In this document: one piece after another, positions 8,939-18,547 of the stretch
How positions within the stretch are numbered: the stretch's first letter is position 1
Layout of the letters: the number at the start of each line of letters is the position of its first letter
Source of the DNA: Blastochloris sulfoviridis
Lineage (GTDB): Bacteria; Pseudomonadota; Alphaproteobacteria; Rhizobiales; Xanthobacteraceae
DNA: 40,656 bases
Assembly: GCF_008630065.1 (NCBI RefSeq)
Contig: NZ_VWPL01000031.1
Span: 1 to 40,656, forward strand
Direction: 5' to 3'
Notes under the pieces: generated by a model
Seen by the model: only the letters and a program-made list of their open reading frames with translations
Told to the model about the DNA's origin: nothing
The model's database searches: none
Program-made: the position numbers and the translations under genes

Positions 8939-11900
8939 ATGGCGAAGGCACCCAAGAAAATGCAGGATCCGACGGAAGCAGCGCTTTCGGCGGTGCAGGA
9001 GGCGTTGAGCGTGGCGCAGGACCATGCCGACGAACGCCGGCCGCTCCGGCCGCGGGTGCCGATCGACGACGCCGCCCCGGCCCTGCCGCCGGAACGCCCC
9101 GAGCGGCCGCTGGCGCCGCGCCGCGCCGCCAATGACGACCGGCGCAATGTCGGCCAGATCCTCGCCAACATGCAGCGCCGCACCTCGCCCGCCCCCTATT
9201 GGGCGGCGCTGGCGTTCTCGCTCGCCTGGGTCGGCATCGCCGGCGGCCTGTCCTGGACCGCCTACTCGGCCGACATCCGCGCCCTCACCTCGCAGTCCGG
9301 CCTCGCCGCCCAGCCGCATCTTCTGGCGGTGGCGGCCGGCATCGTGCTGCCGGTGTTCTTCTTCTTCGCCGTCGCCGGCCTGATCCGCCGCGCGCAGGAG
9401 TTGCGCCACACCGCCCGCTCGATGACCGAGGTCGCCCTGCTCCTCGCCCAGCCGGGCGAGCTTGCCGGCGACGGCATCATGACGCTCGGCCAGGCGATCC
9501 GCCGCGAGGTCTCGGCCGTCAATGACGGCATCGAGCGCGCCGTCGCCCGCGCCAGCGAGCTCGAGACGATGGTGCGCAACGAGGTCGCCACGCTGGAGCG
9601 CTCCTACGAGCAGAACGAGATGCGCGTGCGCAACCTCGTCGACCGCCTCGTCACCGAGCGCGAGGCGATCATCGCCCATGCCGACCGCATCGGCAGCACC
9701 ATTTCCGGCGCGCACGAGGCCTTCACCCAGGAGGTGCAGGGCGTCTCCGAGCGCATCAATGCCGCGATCCAGGAAGCCGGCGACCGCGTCACCGTCAGCC
9801 TCGCCGACCGCGGCGAGCACATCACCATCGCGCTCGGCCGCGTCGGCGACCAGATGATCGAGGCGATCGTCGACAAGGGCGGCGACCTACTGGAGCGGCT
9901 GAGCGCCACCGGCATCGAGGTCAACACCACGCTGTCGGAATCCTCCGAGCAGCTGGTCTCGGCGATGCGCGGCCAGATCGACGAGATCACCGGCCGCCTC
10001 AACGCCGCGACCACCGAGCTGACCGAGTCGATGATCTCGCGCACCGACGAGATCTCCTCGGCCGTGGTCCGCACCACCACCGATCTCGCCGACACGCTGA
10101 ACCGCCGCACCGACGAGGTGACGGCGAACATGCTGCGCACCACCACCGAGATCGCCGACACGCTGGGCAACCGTACCGAGGAGCTGACCGCCAGCGTGCT
10201 GCGCACCACCTCCAACCTGGCCGACACGCTGAGCAGCCGCGCCGAGGAGATGACGGCCAATGTGGTGAAGGTCACCAGCGACCTGGCCGAGACCATGGCC
10301 CAGCGCAGCGAGGCCGTCTCGGCCACCGTGCTGCAGACCACGGCCGCGCTCGCCGACACGCTGACCCAGCGCACCGCCGAGATGGCCGGCACGCTGACCG
10401 CCAACACCCAGCTCGCCACCGAGACGCTGGAGAGCCGCTCCGCCGAGATCACCAATGCGCTGGTCACCACCGGCACCAAGCTGGCCGACGAGATCGCCAT
10501 CCGCGCCGGCGAGGTCGACCTCACCCTGAAGTCCACCAGCGAGTCGCTGATCCTCGATCTGTCGATGCGCGGCGGCGAGGTCGTGCGCAAGCTGGAGGAG
10601 GTCGGCACCCGCGTCGCCGAGACGCTGACCACCGGCGGCGCCGACGTCACCGAGCGCCTGACTTTGGTCGGCGACGAGGTGTCGCGCGCCATCGCCGGCC
10701 GCAGCACCGAGATGACCGAGCGGCTCGCCCTGGTCGGCGCCGAGGTCACCAAGCTGATCGCCGGCCGCGGCAACGAGCTGACCGAGCGGCTGGCCGCCGT
10801 CGGCACCGAGGTGTCGAAGGCCATCGGCGTGCGCGGCATCAAGGTCACCGACGCCTTCCGCGAGACCGCCGAGACGCTGGCCACCACCATTTCGGCCAAG
10901 GGCGACGCGGTGAAGGAGATGCTCAACGCCCGCCTCAAGGCGTTCGAGGAGACCATCACCATCCGCGGCGGCGAACTGGCCGACCGCATCAGCACCGACA
11001 CCGGCGTGCTGGCCAAGTCGATCGGCGACGGGCTCACCAATTTCGACCAGACCGTGCGGGTCCACGGAACCGAGCTGCTGGAGCAGGTGTCCAAGCGCGT
11101 CGACAGCGTCGGCGAGAGCTTCCGCGTCAATCTCGCCACCTTCGACGACCGCGTCGCCGCCAAGACCAACGAGATCGCCGCCACCCTCGACCAGCGCATC
11201 TCGCGCATCGAGCAGACGCTGGAGGCGCGCGCCCAGAACCTCAACCAGACGCTGGCCCAGCGCACGCTGGAATTCGCCAAGGTCCTCGGCGAAGGCTCCA
11301 ACGGCACCGTCGACCTCCTCGACCACAAGGTCCAGGAACTCTCCGGCGTCTTCGCCCTGAAGACCAAGGAGCTCGGCGACCTCTTGATCGACAGTTCGGA
11401 GATCGTCGACAGCAAGCTCAGCGCCCGCGCCGTCGAGATGGCCGGCAACATGGATGTCCGCATTTCGCGCTTCGAGGAGCTGATCGTCGGCCGGCTGGAG
11501 TCGGTGTCGACCTCGATCGAGGTCCGCGGCGTCGCCTTCACCGACGCGCTCACCTCCAAGATCGAGGCGGTGTCCAACACGCTGCGCAACGACGCCCAGG
11601 TGGTCGAGCGCACGCTGGTCGGCCTCAGCGACCACATCCATCAGGCGCTCGGCACTCGCGCCAACGACGTGGCGGCGGCCATCGGCCAGCGCACCAACGA
11701 GCTTGCCCAGCTTCTCGACGAGCGCACCGCGACCATGAACTCCGTGCTGGGCGCGCGCGCCTCGGCCGTCACCAGCGAGATCACGACGACCACCGAGCAG
11801 CTCGCCAAGCTGCTCGACGAGCGCTCGGGCATCGTCGTCCAGGCGCTCGGCAGCCGTGCCGACGAGGTCGCCTCGACGCTCGGCCAGCGCACCGCCGAAC

Positions 11901-14900
11901 TCGCCAGCCTGCTCGACGAACGCTCCAACAAGCTCACCGCCGCGCTCGGCTCGCGCGCCTCCGCCGTCACCACCGAGCTGGCGGCGACCACCGAACAGCT
12001 CGCCAAGCTGCTCGACGAGCGCTCCGGCACGCTGGTGACCGCGCTCGGCAGCCGCGCCGCCACCCTCACCACCGATCTGGCGGCGACCACCGAGCAGCTC
12101 ACCCGCCTGCTCGACGAGCGCTCCAACGCCATGGTCGAGGCGCTGGGCAGCCGCGCCTCCTCCGTCACCACCGAGCTGACCGCGACCACCGAGCAGCTCA
12201 CCCGCCTGCTCGACGAGCGCTCCGGCTCCATGGTCGAGGCGCTGGGCAGCCGCGCCTCCTCCGTCACCACCGAACTGACGACGGCCACCGAGCAGCTCAC
12301 CCGCCTGCTCGACGAGCGCTCGGACTCGATGACGCAGGCGCTCGGCTCGCGCGCCTCGACCGTCACCACGGAACTCACCACCACCACCGAGCAGCTTGCC
12401 AAGCTGCTGGACGAGCGCTCCGGCACGCTGGTGCAGGCGCTCGGCGCCCGCGCCGATCAGGTCGCCGCGGCGCTCGGCCGGCGCACCGCCGAACTCGCCC
12501 ATCTGCTGGACGACCGCGCGGCGCGCATGGCCTCCTCGCTCGGCGCCAGCGCCGCCGCCGTCACCAGCGATCTCGCCACCAGCACCGCCGAGCTGACCAA
12601 GCTGCTCGACGAGCGCTCGGAGGCGATGACGGCCTCGCTCGGCAGCCGCGTCGCCGCGGTCACCGACGACCTCACCACCCGCACCGAAGGGCTCGCCAGG
12701 CTGCTCGACGAGCGCTCCGAGGCGATGACCTCCGTGCTCGGCAACCGCGTCGCCGCCGTCGCCGACGACCTCACCGCCCGCACCGAGGGCCTCGCCAGGC
12801 TGCTCGACCAGAGCTCCGGCACGCTGGTGCAATCCATCGGCGCCCGCGCCGAGGAGGTGGCCTCGACGCTCGGCCAGCGCACCGCCGAGCTCGCCAACCT
12901 GCTCGACGAGCGCACCGAGAAGATGTCGAACGTGCTCGGCAGCCGCGTCGCTGCCGTCGCCGACGACCTCACCGCCCGCACCGAGGGCCTCGCCAGGCTG
13001 CTCGACCAGAGCTCCGGCACGCTGGTGCAGGCGATCGGCGCCCGCGCCGAGGAGGTCGCCTCGACGCTCGGCCAGCGCACCGCCGAGCTCGCCGGCCTGC
13101 TCGACGAGCGCTCCGAGGCGATGACGAGCGCGCTCGGCAGCCGCGCCGCCGTGGTCGCCGACGATCTCACCGCCCGCACCGAAGGGCTGGTGAAGCTGCT
13201 CGACGAGCGCTCCAGCGCCATGGCCCAGGTGCTGGGCCTGCGCGCATCCGCCGTCACCGCCGACATCGCCACCAGCACCGAGCACCTCGTCAAGATGCTC
13301 GACGAGCGCACCGGCACGATGGTCCAGGCCATCGGCACGCGCGCCGAAGACGTTGCCGCGACGCTCGGCCAGCGCACCGCCGATCTGGCCCGGCTGCTCG
13401 ACGAGCGTTCCGAGAAGATGTCCTCGACCGTCAGCGCCCATGTCGCCGCGGCCACCGACGACCTGTCCATCCGCACCGAAGGGCTGGTGAAGCTGCTCGA
13501 CGAGCGCTCCACCGCGATGGCCCAGGTGCTCGGCATCCGCGCCTCCACCGTCACCGCCGACATCGCGGCCAGCACCGAGCATCTCGCCAAGCTGCTGGAG
13601 GACCGCTCCGGCGCGCTGGTGGCGGCGATCGGCACCCGCGCCGACGAGGTGGCCTCGACGCTGGGCCAGCGCACCACCGAACTCGCCAGCCTGCTCGACG
13701 ACCGTTCCGAGAAGATGTCGAGCGTGCTCGGCAGCCGCGTCGCCTCGGTGGCGAACGTGCTGACCACCCGCACCGAGGAGCTGGCCAGGCTGCTCGACGA
13801 GCGCTCCGAATCCATGGTGCAGGCGCTCGGCACCCAGGTGTCCGCCGTCACCGGCGAACTGGCCGCCAGCACCGAGCGCCTCGCCCGGATTCTCGACGAG
13901 AATTCCGGCACGCTGGTGCAGGCGCTGGGCGGCCGCGCCGAGGAGGTGGCCGCCAGCCTCGGCCAGCGCACCGCCGAACTGGCCAAGCTGCTCGACGAGC
14001 GCTCCGAGAAGATGTCCTCCACCGTCAGCGCCCATGTCGCCGCGGCCGCCAACGACCTGTCGACCCGCACCGAGGGCCTGGTGAAGCTGCTCGACGAGCG
14101 CTCCAACGCCATGGCCCAGGTGCTCGGCATCCGCGCCTCCGCCGTCACCACCGACCTCGCGGCCAGCACCGAATATCTCGCCAAGATGCTGGACGAGCGG
14201 TCGGGCTCCCTGGTGGCCGCGCTCGGCACCCGAGCCGACGAGGTGGCCGCCACGCTCGGCCAGCGCACCGCCGAGCTGACCGGCCTCCTGGACGAGCGGG
14301 CGAACCGCATGACCGCCGCGCTCAGCGCCAGCGTCTCCAGCGTCGCCGCCGAACTGTCGGCGGGCACCGAGCAGATCTCGAAGACCCTCGACATCCGCTC
14401 CGGCGCGGCCGTCCAGGTGCTCGGCGCCCGCGCCGAGGAGGTCGCCGCCACGCTCGGCCAGCGCACCGCCGAGCTCGCCGACCTGCTCGACACCCGCACC
14501 CGCTCCATGAGCTCGACGCTCGGCGAGCGCCTCGCCTCGATGACCGGCGAGCTGACCTCGCGCACCGAGGAGCTGGCCAAGCTGCTCGACGAGCGCTCCA
14601 ACGCCGTGATCGTCGGGCTCGGCACCCGCGCCGGCGAGGTGTCGAGCGAGCTGACCGCCCGCACCCACGACCTCACCCGCCTGCTCGACGAGAAATCGTC
14701 GACGCTGGTCACCGCGCTCGACGATCGCACGGCGTCGTTCGCCACCGAAATCACCCGGATGAGCGACACCATGGTGAAGGCGGTGGAGCAGCGCGGCGCT
14801 TCCATTGCCGAGTCGATCGCCGCCAGCGCCGCCGGCTTCGCCCGCACCGCGTCGCAGTCCGGCGACGAGCTGATCGAGGCGCTCGACCGCATCGGCCGCA

Positions 14901-16147
14901 GCACCATCGGCGAACTGGCCACGGCCGGCGACACGGTGAAGAGCGACCTCACCCAGGTGGTGGACCGCATCCGCGACGCCAATGCGATGATGCAGCAGGT
15001 GATGACCGCCGCCACGCGCAACCTGGAGAATCTCGAAGGCACCTTCACCGAGCGCTTCAAGGCGTTCCGCGCCGCCAGCGACGTCTTGAACGAGCGCGTG
15101 GCGCATCTCGAAGGCACGACCACCGGCATCCTCAAGGACGTCGGCAGCCTCGCCCAGCGCTTCCAGGACCAGAGCAAGATCATCGCCTCGACCGCCGGCT
15201 CGCTCGACGAGACCCACCGCCGGATCGACGCCACGCTCGACCAGCGGCGTGAGGCGCTGGAGACGCTGGCCGGCAACATCTCCGCCTACGGCGCCGAGAT
15301 CGACCAGCGCTTCAAGCACTTCGCCGATCTGGCCCGCGAGATGAAGGCGATGACCGAGGAGGTCCGCACCGCGCTCGACACCACGCGCACGGAGATGAAG
15401 CGCGGCGTGCTCGAACTGCCGCAGGAGACCCAGGAGAGCGCCGCGGCGATGCGCCGGGTGCTGGCCGAGCAGATCAAGGCGCTGGGCGACCTCAACGACA
15501 TCGTCGCCCGCCACGGACGCGGCGTCGACGTGGTGGAACCGGCGCGCCGCTCGGTCGAGGCGGTGGCGGCCGGCGCCGGCGGCGCCCGCACATCGACGCG
15601 CCACGAGCCGGCGCGCCACGAGCCTGCGGCCGAGGCGCCCGTCGCCCGCACGGCCGCGCCGCCGCGCATCGAGACGGCACCGCCCGCGCCGTCCGGCGGC
15701 AGCGGCTGGCTGTCCGACCTGCTGGCCCGCGCCTCGCAGGAGGAGCCGGCTGCACCGCAGCCGAAGGCGGCCGCGGCGAGCCGCCAGGCCCGCCCGCCCC
15801 ACCACGCCATCGAGTCGCTCGACTCGCTGGCGATGGATGTCGCCCGCATGATCGACCACGATGCCGCGGTCGATCTGTGGGAGCGCTACAAGCGCGGCGA
15901 GCGCAACGTCTTCACCCGCCGGCTCTACACGATGCAGGGCCAGCAGCGCTTCGAGGAGGTCCGCCGCCGCTACCGCAGCGACGGTGAGTTCCGCACCACC
16001 GTCGACCGCTATGTCGAGGAGTTCGAGCGCCTGCTCGATCAGGTGGCCCGGCAGGACGGCGGACAGGTGCTGACCAAGACCTACCTCACCTCCGACACCG
16101 GCAAGGTCTACACCCTGCTGGCCCACGCCGCCGGCCGCTTCGACTGA
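8939..16147 (+). CDS. rgsE: Giant hendecad-repeat membrane protein, GPR/RgsE (growth pole ring) homologue
   Basis: Protein of 2402 residues. A charged cytoplasmic N-terminus (1-84) precedes two membrane segments at about 86-108 (YWAALAFSLAWVGIAGGLSW) and 127-149 (HLLAVAAGIVLPVFFFFAVAG). From about 367 to 1943 there is an almost unbroken series of 11-residue repeats such as LLDERSxxMxx, xLGxRAxxVxx and TLGQRTAELxx, the spacing of apolipoprotein-like helices and hendecad coiled coils. A Pro/Ala/Arg linker (about 2195-2285) leads to a conserved C-terminal domain (SLDSLAMDVARMIDHDAAVD to the end). Size, topology and composition match GPR of Agrobacterium tumefaciens and RgsE of Sinorhizobium meliloti, which form a ring at the growing pole and are needed for unipolar growth. 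The start at 8939 has GGAGG nine bases upstream; 8912 is an alternative. Terminator at 16174. Homology is judged from memory of the family. Confidence 0.82.
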   Translation: MAKAPKKMQDPTEAALSAVQEALSVAQDHADERRPLRPRVPIDDAAPALPPERPERPLAPRRAANDDRRNVGQILANMQRRTSPAPYWAALAFSLAWVGIAGGLSWTAYSADIRALTSQSGLAAQPHLLAVAAGIVLPVFFFFAVAGLIRRAQELRHTARSMTEVALLLAQPGELAGDGIMTLGQAIRREVSAVNDGIERAVARASELETMVRNEVATLERSYEQNEMRVRNLVDRLVTEREAIIAHADRIGSTISGAHEAFTQEVQGVSERINAAIQEAGDRVTVSLADRGEHITIALGRVGDQMIEAIVDKGGDLLERLSATGIEVNTTLSESSEQLVSAMRGQIDEITGRLNAATTELTESMISRTDEISSAVVRTTTDLADTLNRRTDEVTANMLRTTTEIADTLGNRTEELTASVLRTTSNLADTLSSRAEEMTANVVKVTSDLAETMAQRSEAVSATVLQTTAALADTLTQRTAEMAGTLTANTQLATETLESRSAEITNALVTTGTKLADEIAIRAGEVDLTLKSTSESLILDLSMRGGEVVRKLEEVGTRVAETLTTGGADVTERLTLVGDEVSRAIAGRSTEMTERLALVGAEVTKLIAGRGNELTERLAAVGTEVSKAIGVRGIKVTDAFRETAETLATTISAKGDAVKEMLNARLKAFEETITIRGGELADRISTDTGVLAKSIGDGLTNFDQTVRVHGTELLEQVSKRVDSVGESFRVNLATFDDRVAAKTNEIAATLDQRISRIEQTLEARAQNLNQTLAQRTLEFAKVLGEGSNGTVDLLDHKVQELSGVFALKTKELGDLLIDSSEIVDSKLSARAVEMAGNMDVRISRFEELIVGRLESVSTSIEVRGVAFTDALTSKIEAVSNTLRNDAQVVERTLVGLSDHIHQALGTRANDVAAAIGQRTNELAQLLDERTATMNSVLGARASAVTSEITTTTEQLAKLLDERSGIVVQALGSRADEVASTLGQRTAELASLLDERSNKLTAALGSRASAVTTELAATTEQLAKLLDERSGTLVTALGSRAATLTTDLAATTEQLTRLLDERSNAMVEALGSRASSVTTELTATTEQLTRLLDERSGSMVEALGSRASSVTTELTTATEQLTRLLDERSDSMTQALGSRASTVTTELTTTTEQLAKLLDERSGTLVQALGARADQVAAALGRRTAELAHLLDDRAARMASSLGASAAAVTSDLATSTAELTKLLDERSEAMTASLGSRVAAVTDDLTTRTEGLARLLDERSEAMTSVLGNRVAAVADDLTARTEGLARLLDQSSGTLVQSIGARAEEVASTLGQRTAELANLLDERTEKMSNVLGSRVAAVADDLTARTEGLARLLDQSSGTLVQAIGARAEEVASTLGQRTAELAGLLDERSEAMTSALGSRAAVVADDLTARTEGLVKLLDERSSAMAQVLGLRASAVTADIATSTEHLVKMLDERTGTMVQAIGTRAEDVAATLGQRTADLARLLDERSEKMSSTVSAHVAAATDDLSIRTEGLVKLLDERSTAMAQVLGIRASTVTADIAASTEHLAKLLEDRSGALVAAIGTRADEVASTLGQRTTELASLLDDRSEKMSSVLGSRVASVANVLTTRTEELARLLDERSESMVQALGTQVSAVTGELAASTERLARILDENSGTLVQALGGRAEEVAASLGQRTAELAKLLDERSEKMSSTVSAHVAAAANDLSTRTEGLVKLLDERSNAMAQVLGIRASAVTTDLAASTEYLAKMLDERSGSLVAALGTRADEVAATLGQRTAELTGLLDERANRMTAALSASVSSVAAELSAGTEQISKTLDIRSGAAVQVLGARAEEVAATLGQRTAELADLLDTRTRSMSSTLGERLASMTGELTSRTEELAKLLDERSNAVIVGLGTRAGEVSSELTARTHDLTRLLDEKSSTLVTALDDRTASFATEITRMSDTMVKAVEQRGASIAESIAASAAGFARTASQSGDELIEALDRIGRSTIGELATAGDTVKSDLTQVVDRIRDANAMMQQVMTAATRNLENLEGTFTERFKAFRAASDVLNERVAHLEGTTTGILKDVGSLAQRFQDQSKIIASTAGSLDETHRRIDATLDQRREALETLAGNISAYGAEIDQRFKHFADLAREMKAMTEEVRTALDTTRTEMKRGVLELPQETQESAAAMRRVLAEQIKALGDLNDIVARHGRGVDVVEPARRSVEAVAAGAGGARTSTRHEPARHEPAAEAPVARTAAPPRIETAPPAPSGGSGWLSDLLARASQEEPAAPQPKAAAASRQARPPHHAIESLDSLAMDVARMIDHDAAVDLWERYKRGERNVFTRRLYTMQGQQRFEEVRRRYRSDGEFRTTVDRYVEEFERLLDQVARQDGGQVLTKTYLTSDTGKVYTLLAHAAGRFD
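10040..14770 (+). repeat. Coding tandem repeats: 33-bp unit, with 99-, 198- and 297-bp higher orders
   Basis: The DNA of the helical rod is a nested tandem array. The basic unit encodes 11 residues (33 bp). Three units (33 residues, 99 bp) recur with LLDERS at the head; for example ATGGTCGAGGCGCTGGGCAG occurs at 12131 and again at 12230. A block around GACCTCACCGCCCGCACCGA near 12767 recurs 198 bp later. A block encoding EKMSSTVSAHVAAA recurs 594 bp (2 x 297) apart near 13410 and 14004. Near-identity at the DNA level implies recent unequal exchange or gene conversion within the array, so copy number may vary between strains and short-read assembly could collapse it. Confidence 0.9.
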
Positions 16148-16173
16148 GCGGATTGACGGCGACCGAAATCAAT

Positions 16174-16203
16174 AAGGGGTGCGCCGCGGCGCGCCCCTTT
16201 TCG
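16174..16203 (+). terminator. Rho-independent terminator of the giant gene
   Basis: The hairpin pairs AAGGGGTGCGCC with GGCGCGCCCCTT, then TTTTCG, and lies 27 bases after the stop codon. A strong GC stem with a short T run fits intrinsic termination. Confidence 0.8.
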
Positions 16204-16240
16204 TTTCCGCGTCATTCGGGACGCCTTCCACAAAAGGGGC

Positions 16241-16468
16241 GTCGTCCCGGGCAAGCGGCGCAGCCGCGCGACCCGGGACCGATTTCCGAAAGGTGTCTTT
16301 TCCGGAGGACGATCCCGGCTCTCGCTTCGCTCGGCCGGGATGACAACCCGGCATAAGGGGCTGTCGTCCCGGACGGCGCGTAGCGCCGAGCCGGGACCGT
16401 CTGCAGAAAGGGGGCATCTTTTCCTGCAGCCGATCCTGGCTCTCGCTGACGCTCGGCCGGGATGACAG
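16241..16468. repeat. Intergenic palindromic repeat cluster, copy C
   Basis: Four tandem units of the family seen at 4052-4280 and 4907-5028: GTCGTCCCGG...CCGGGACCG twice, and CGATCC(C/T)GGCTCTCGC...CGGCCGGGATGACA twice. With the terminator before it, the cluster fills the 367-base gap between the giant gene and the convergent lipoprotein gene. No gene. Confidence 0.85.
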
Positions 16469-16514
16469 ACGGATAAGCGCGCGCCCGCGGACTGACGAAA
16501 ATCGGCCGAAGAGA

Positions 16515-17120
16515 TCAGATCCGCGTGGTGGCCCAGCGCACCATGTCGCGCAGCACGATGGCGAGCGCACTGTCCAGCGCCGCTGCAGCACCGGCGCCGT
16601 CGGTGGCGCCCGGGCTCGTGCCCTTGAACACCTTGCCGGCGGCGATGCGCCCGCCGCGATCGGTCACCAGCTTGACCGCCACCTCCACCACCGCGGTGGG
16701 CTGGCCGTCCTCCACCACCACGCCGAACCGGCGGATCTCGGTGACCAGCGTCCAGTCCGGCACCAGCCGGTCGCCGGGGCGGCCGACCGCGCGCAGCCGG
16801 CTGGCATTCTCGAACGCCTGGATGATGCGGGCCTGGAGCAGGTTCGGCAGCCGGTCGGTCCACTGGCTGTCGTCGGCATAGGCGACCTCGCCCGGCCGCG
16901 GCATGACGACGATGCGGTCGGTATCCAGCACCTGCAGCGCGGTCGGCGTCGCCACCACCATCAGGCCGCGCGCCGGCCCCTGGGCGACTGCGATATCGCG
17001 CGGCGCGCTGAGATCGAACGTCGCTTTCGGCGTGCTGCCGCAGCCCGCGAGCCACAGCGCGGCCGCACCGAGCACCAGCGTGGCGCGAACCGCGCGACCG
17101 CCCATGCCTGCCTGCGCCAT
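16515..17120 (-). CDS. ABC-type transport auxiliary lipoprotein (PqiC/MlaA-linked family) of an MCE system
   Basis: Lipoprotein of 201 residues. It starts with a signal peptide and a lipobox LAGC with the acylated Cys at 27, then a periplasmic domain rich in beta strands (DTDRIVVMPRPGEVAYADDSQWTDRLPNLLQ) typical of the ABC_trans_aux family (PF03886). The conserved pattern of strand, 'WxDxLPxLLQxxIxxAFE' helix, and later DWTLVTEIRRFGV strand is clear. These lipoproteins accompany MCE (mammalian cell entry) proteins and help lipid transport between the two membranes. It is the last gene of a four-gene minus-strand cluster after permease, ATPase and MCE genes. The start has AGGGGG upstream. The specific lipid is unknown. 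Confidence 0.88.
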   Translation of the reverse strand: MAQAGMGGRAVRATLVLGAAALWLAGCGSTPKATFDLSAPRDIAVAQGPARGLMVVATPTALQVLDTDRIVVMPRPGEVAYADDSQWTDRLPNLLQARIIQAFENASRLRAVGRPGDRLVPDWTLVTEIRRFGVVVEDGQPTAVVEVAVKLVTDRGGRIAAGKVFKGTSPGATDGAGAAAALDSALAIVLRDMVRWATTRI

Positions 17121-17161
17121 CAGTCTGCCCCCTTCACGCCCGCCGCCACGTATCCCTCTAT

Positions 17162-17232
17162 TAGAGCATGACGCGCAAGAATGAAAACCGATCTTGCGTC
17201 ATAAAACATGACGAATCAGAAACTTAAGTCAG
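17162..17232. repeat. AT-richer inverted repeat between MCE and lipoprotein genes
   Basis: Arms TGACGCGCAAGA and TCTTGCGTCA flank ATGAAAACCGA. The sequence AGAGCATGACGCGCAAGA...AAAACCG...TTGCGTCA resembles a short repeat often seen between Hyphomicrobiales genes. It lies within the 139-base gap and could act as an RNA hairpin within the operon transcript. Confidence 0.55.
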
Positions 17233-17259
17233 GAAGTCCAAATCGTCGGTTCCAAAGAT

Positions 17260-18186
17260 CTAGCGCCGGCCACTGTACTCGGGCACCCCACCCCCGCCGA
17301 AGATGAACTGGCGCGGGTTGCGCTCGAAATTGCGCAGCGTGCGGTCGAAATCATTGATGGTCCGCCGCCCGTCGGTGGCCATCGCCTCGAACTCGCGCAG
17401 GCCCTGATTGGTGAAGCGGGTGACGCCGGTGGTGACCTCCGCCGTCCGCTTGTCGAGGTTTTCGGCCAGGACGCGCACCGCGCGCGCGGCGCCGGAGATC
17501 TCGGCGACCACGCCCTTGCCGTCCTCGCCCGAGACAAGCTGCTCCACCTTCGCCGAGACGCTGGCGATGCTCTTCGCCGCGGCCGAGGCATCCTTGACGA
17601 AGCCGTCGATGGCCTCCGAATTGCGTCCCAGCGCCTCGGAGAAGCGGGCGATATTGGACACCGCGGCGCGCACGTCGGCCTGGTTGTCGGAGAGCAGCCG
17701 GTCGATCCGCGTCAGCACCGCCTCGGCCTGGCCGCCCACCGTGCGCACCACCGACATCATGTCCTGAAGGGAGGAACTCTGGGCGACGATGCGCGGCGGC
17801 CCATCGGGTCCCGACGGCGGCGGCGGCGCATCCGGCTGGCCGCCGGTGAGGCTGATCGAGGCGATGCCGGTGAGGCCCTGATATTCGAGGCCGGCCTTGG
17901 TGTCGGCGCGGATGGGTGCGGACGCCTGCACCGTCGCCACCGCGATCACCCGGCGCGGATCGGTGGGATCGAGCCGCAGGCTGCGCACCTCGCCGACCCA
18001 GATGCCGTTGAACAGCACCGAGGAGCCGACGCGCAGGCCCGATACCGCCCCGTCATAGGCCACCTCGATAGTGCGCCCCTGGGCGCGCTGCGCCGGCTGC
18101 GAAAACCACCAGACGAACATGAACCCGGAGGCGATGACCGCCAGGGTGAACAGGCCGACGATCAGATAGTTGGCCCTGGTTTCCAT
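17260..18186 (-). CDS. MCE/MlaD-family lipid-binding periplasmic protein
   Basis: Protein of 308 residues, anchored by one N-terminal membrane segment (about 5-28, YLIVGLFTLAVIASGFMFVW). An MCE/MlaD domain follows at about 38-118, with the typical strands GRTIEVAYDGAVSGLRVGSS, VLFNGIWVGEVRSLRL and YQGLTGIASISLTGG. The remainder is a long amphipathic helix region, as in proteins that build a tunnel from MCE hexamers (RIDRLLSDNQADVRAAVSNI). It ends in a Gly/Arg-rich tail. By family it binds lipid at the outer face of the inner membrane and works with the ABC permease and ATPase encoded just upstream. Start at ATG 18186 with GGGACG upstream; an ORF continuing to 18351 has no signal-like sequence. 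Confidence 0.93.
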   Translation of the reverse strand: METRANYLIVGLFTLAVIASGFMFVWWFSQPAQRAQGRTIEVAYDGAVSGLRVGSSVLFNGIWVGEVRSLRLDPTDPRRVIAVATVQASAPIRADTKAGLEYQGLTGIASISLTGGQPDAPPPPSGPDGPPRIVAQSSSLQDMMSVVRTVGGQAEAVLTRIDRLLSDNQADVRAAVSNIARFSEALGRNSEAIDGFVKDASAAAKSIASVSAKVEQLVSGEDGKGVVAEISGAARAVRVLAENLDKRTAEVTTGVTRFTNQGLREFEAMATDGRRTINDFDRTLRNFERNPRQFIFGGGGVPEYSGRR

Positions 18187-18547
18187 CGCACGTCCCGGTA
18201 TTTGCGCCGCGATCCTGCTTGCCGCGGCCTGTCTCGCGCGGCCCCTCTTTGGTACGGGCCGCCTTGGAATGCCGGTTGGCATCCCTCCGGCGAAACCCGG
18301 CCCCTCATGGCCGGCCGTCGCCGCCGATCGCCAAAGCCCGTTCCCAAGCAACCCCGGTCTTGAACAACGGCTTCTTGGCGAGATTGGGATCCAGGCGTGA
18401 AGCGCGCCCCTGCCAGTCCCGAATCAGACTGATTCTGGCCTGCGCAGCCGAAAATCCGTACGGCTACGGGCAAAAACCCCGGTCCGGCCGGCGGATTTTC
18501 GCCAAGTGTGCTTCCGCGATCACGGCTGGAGCCTCCGAAAGGTCAGA
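18187..18547. other. 361-base gap inside the MCE cluster
   Basis: No protein-like frame is present on either strand. There are remnants of short palindromic repeats: CCGAAAATCCG...GCGGATTTTCGCC around 18450-18505 and a CAACCCCGGTCTTGAACAACGG-like stretch around 18350, resembling the hairpin at 7579-7614. The gap is large for an operon, so the MCE and lipoprotein genes may have their own promoter here; I could not pick one out. Confidence 0.5.

Noticed and set aside
9887-16126. Minus-strand frame of 2079 codons (and others of 940 and 677 codons) opposite the giant gene
   Set aside because: They mirror the repeat of the plus gene in a biased GC-rich DNA. The peptides are simple Gly/Leu/Ala or Ser/Val/Arg repeats without domains, while the plus frame has membrane segments, hendecads and a conserved end.
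16241-16468. Insertion sequence or transposon remnant
   Set aside because: There is no transposase fragment and no target duplication, only short palindromes of the family seen elsewhere in the window.
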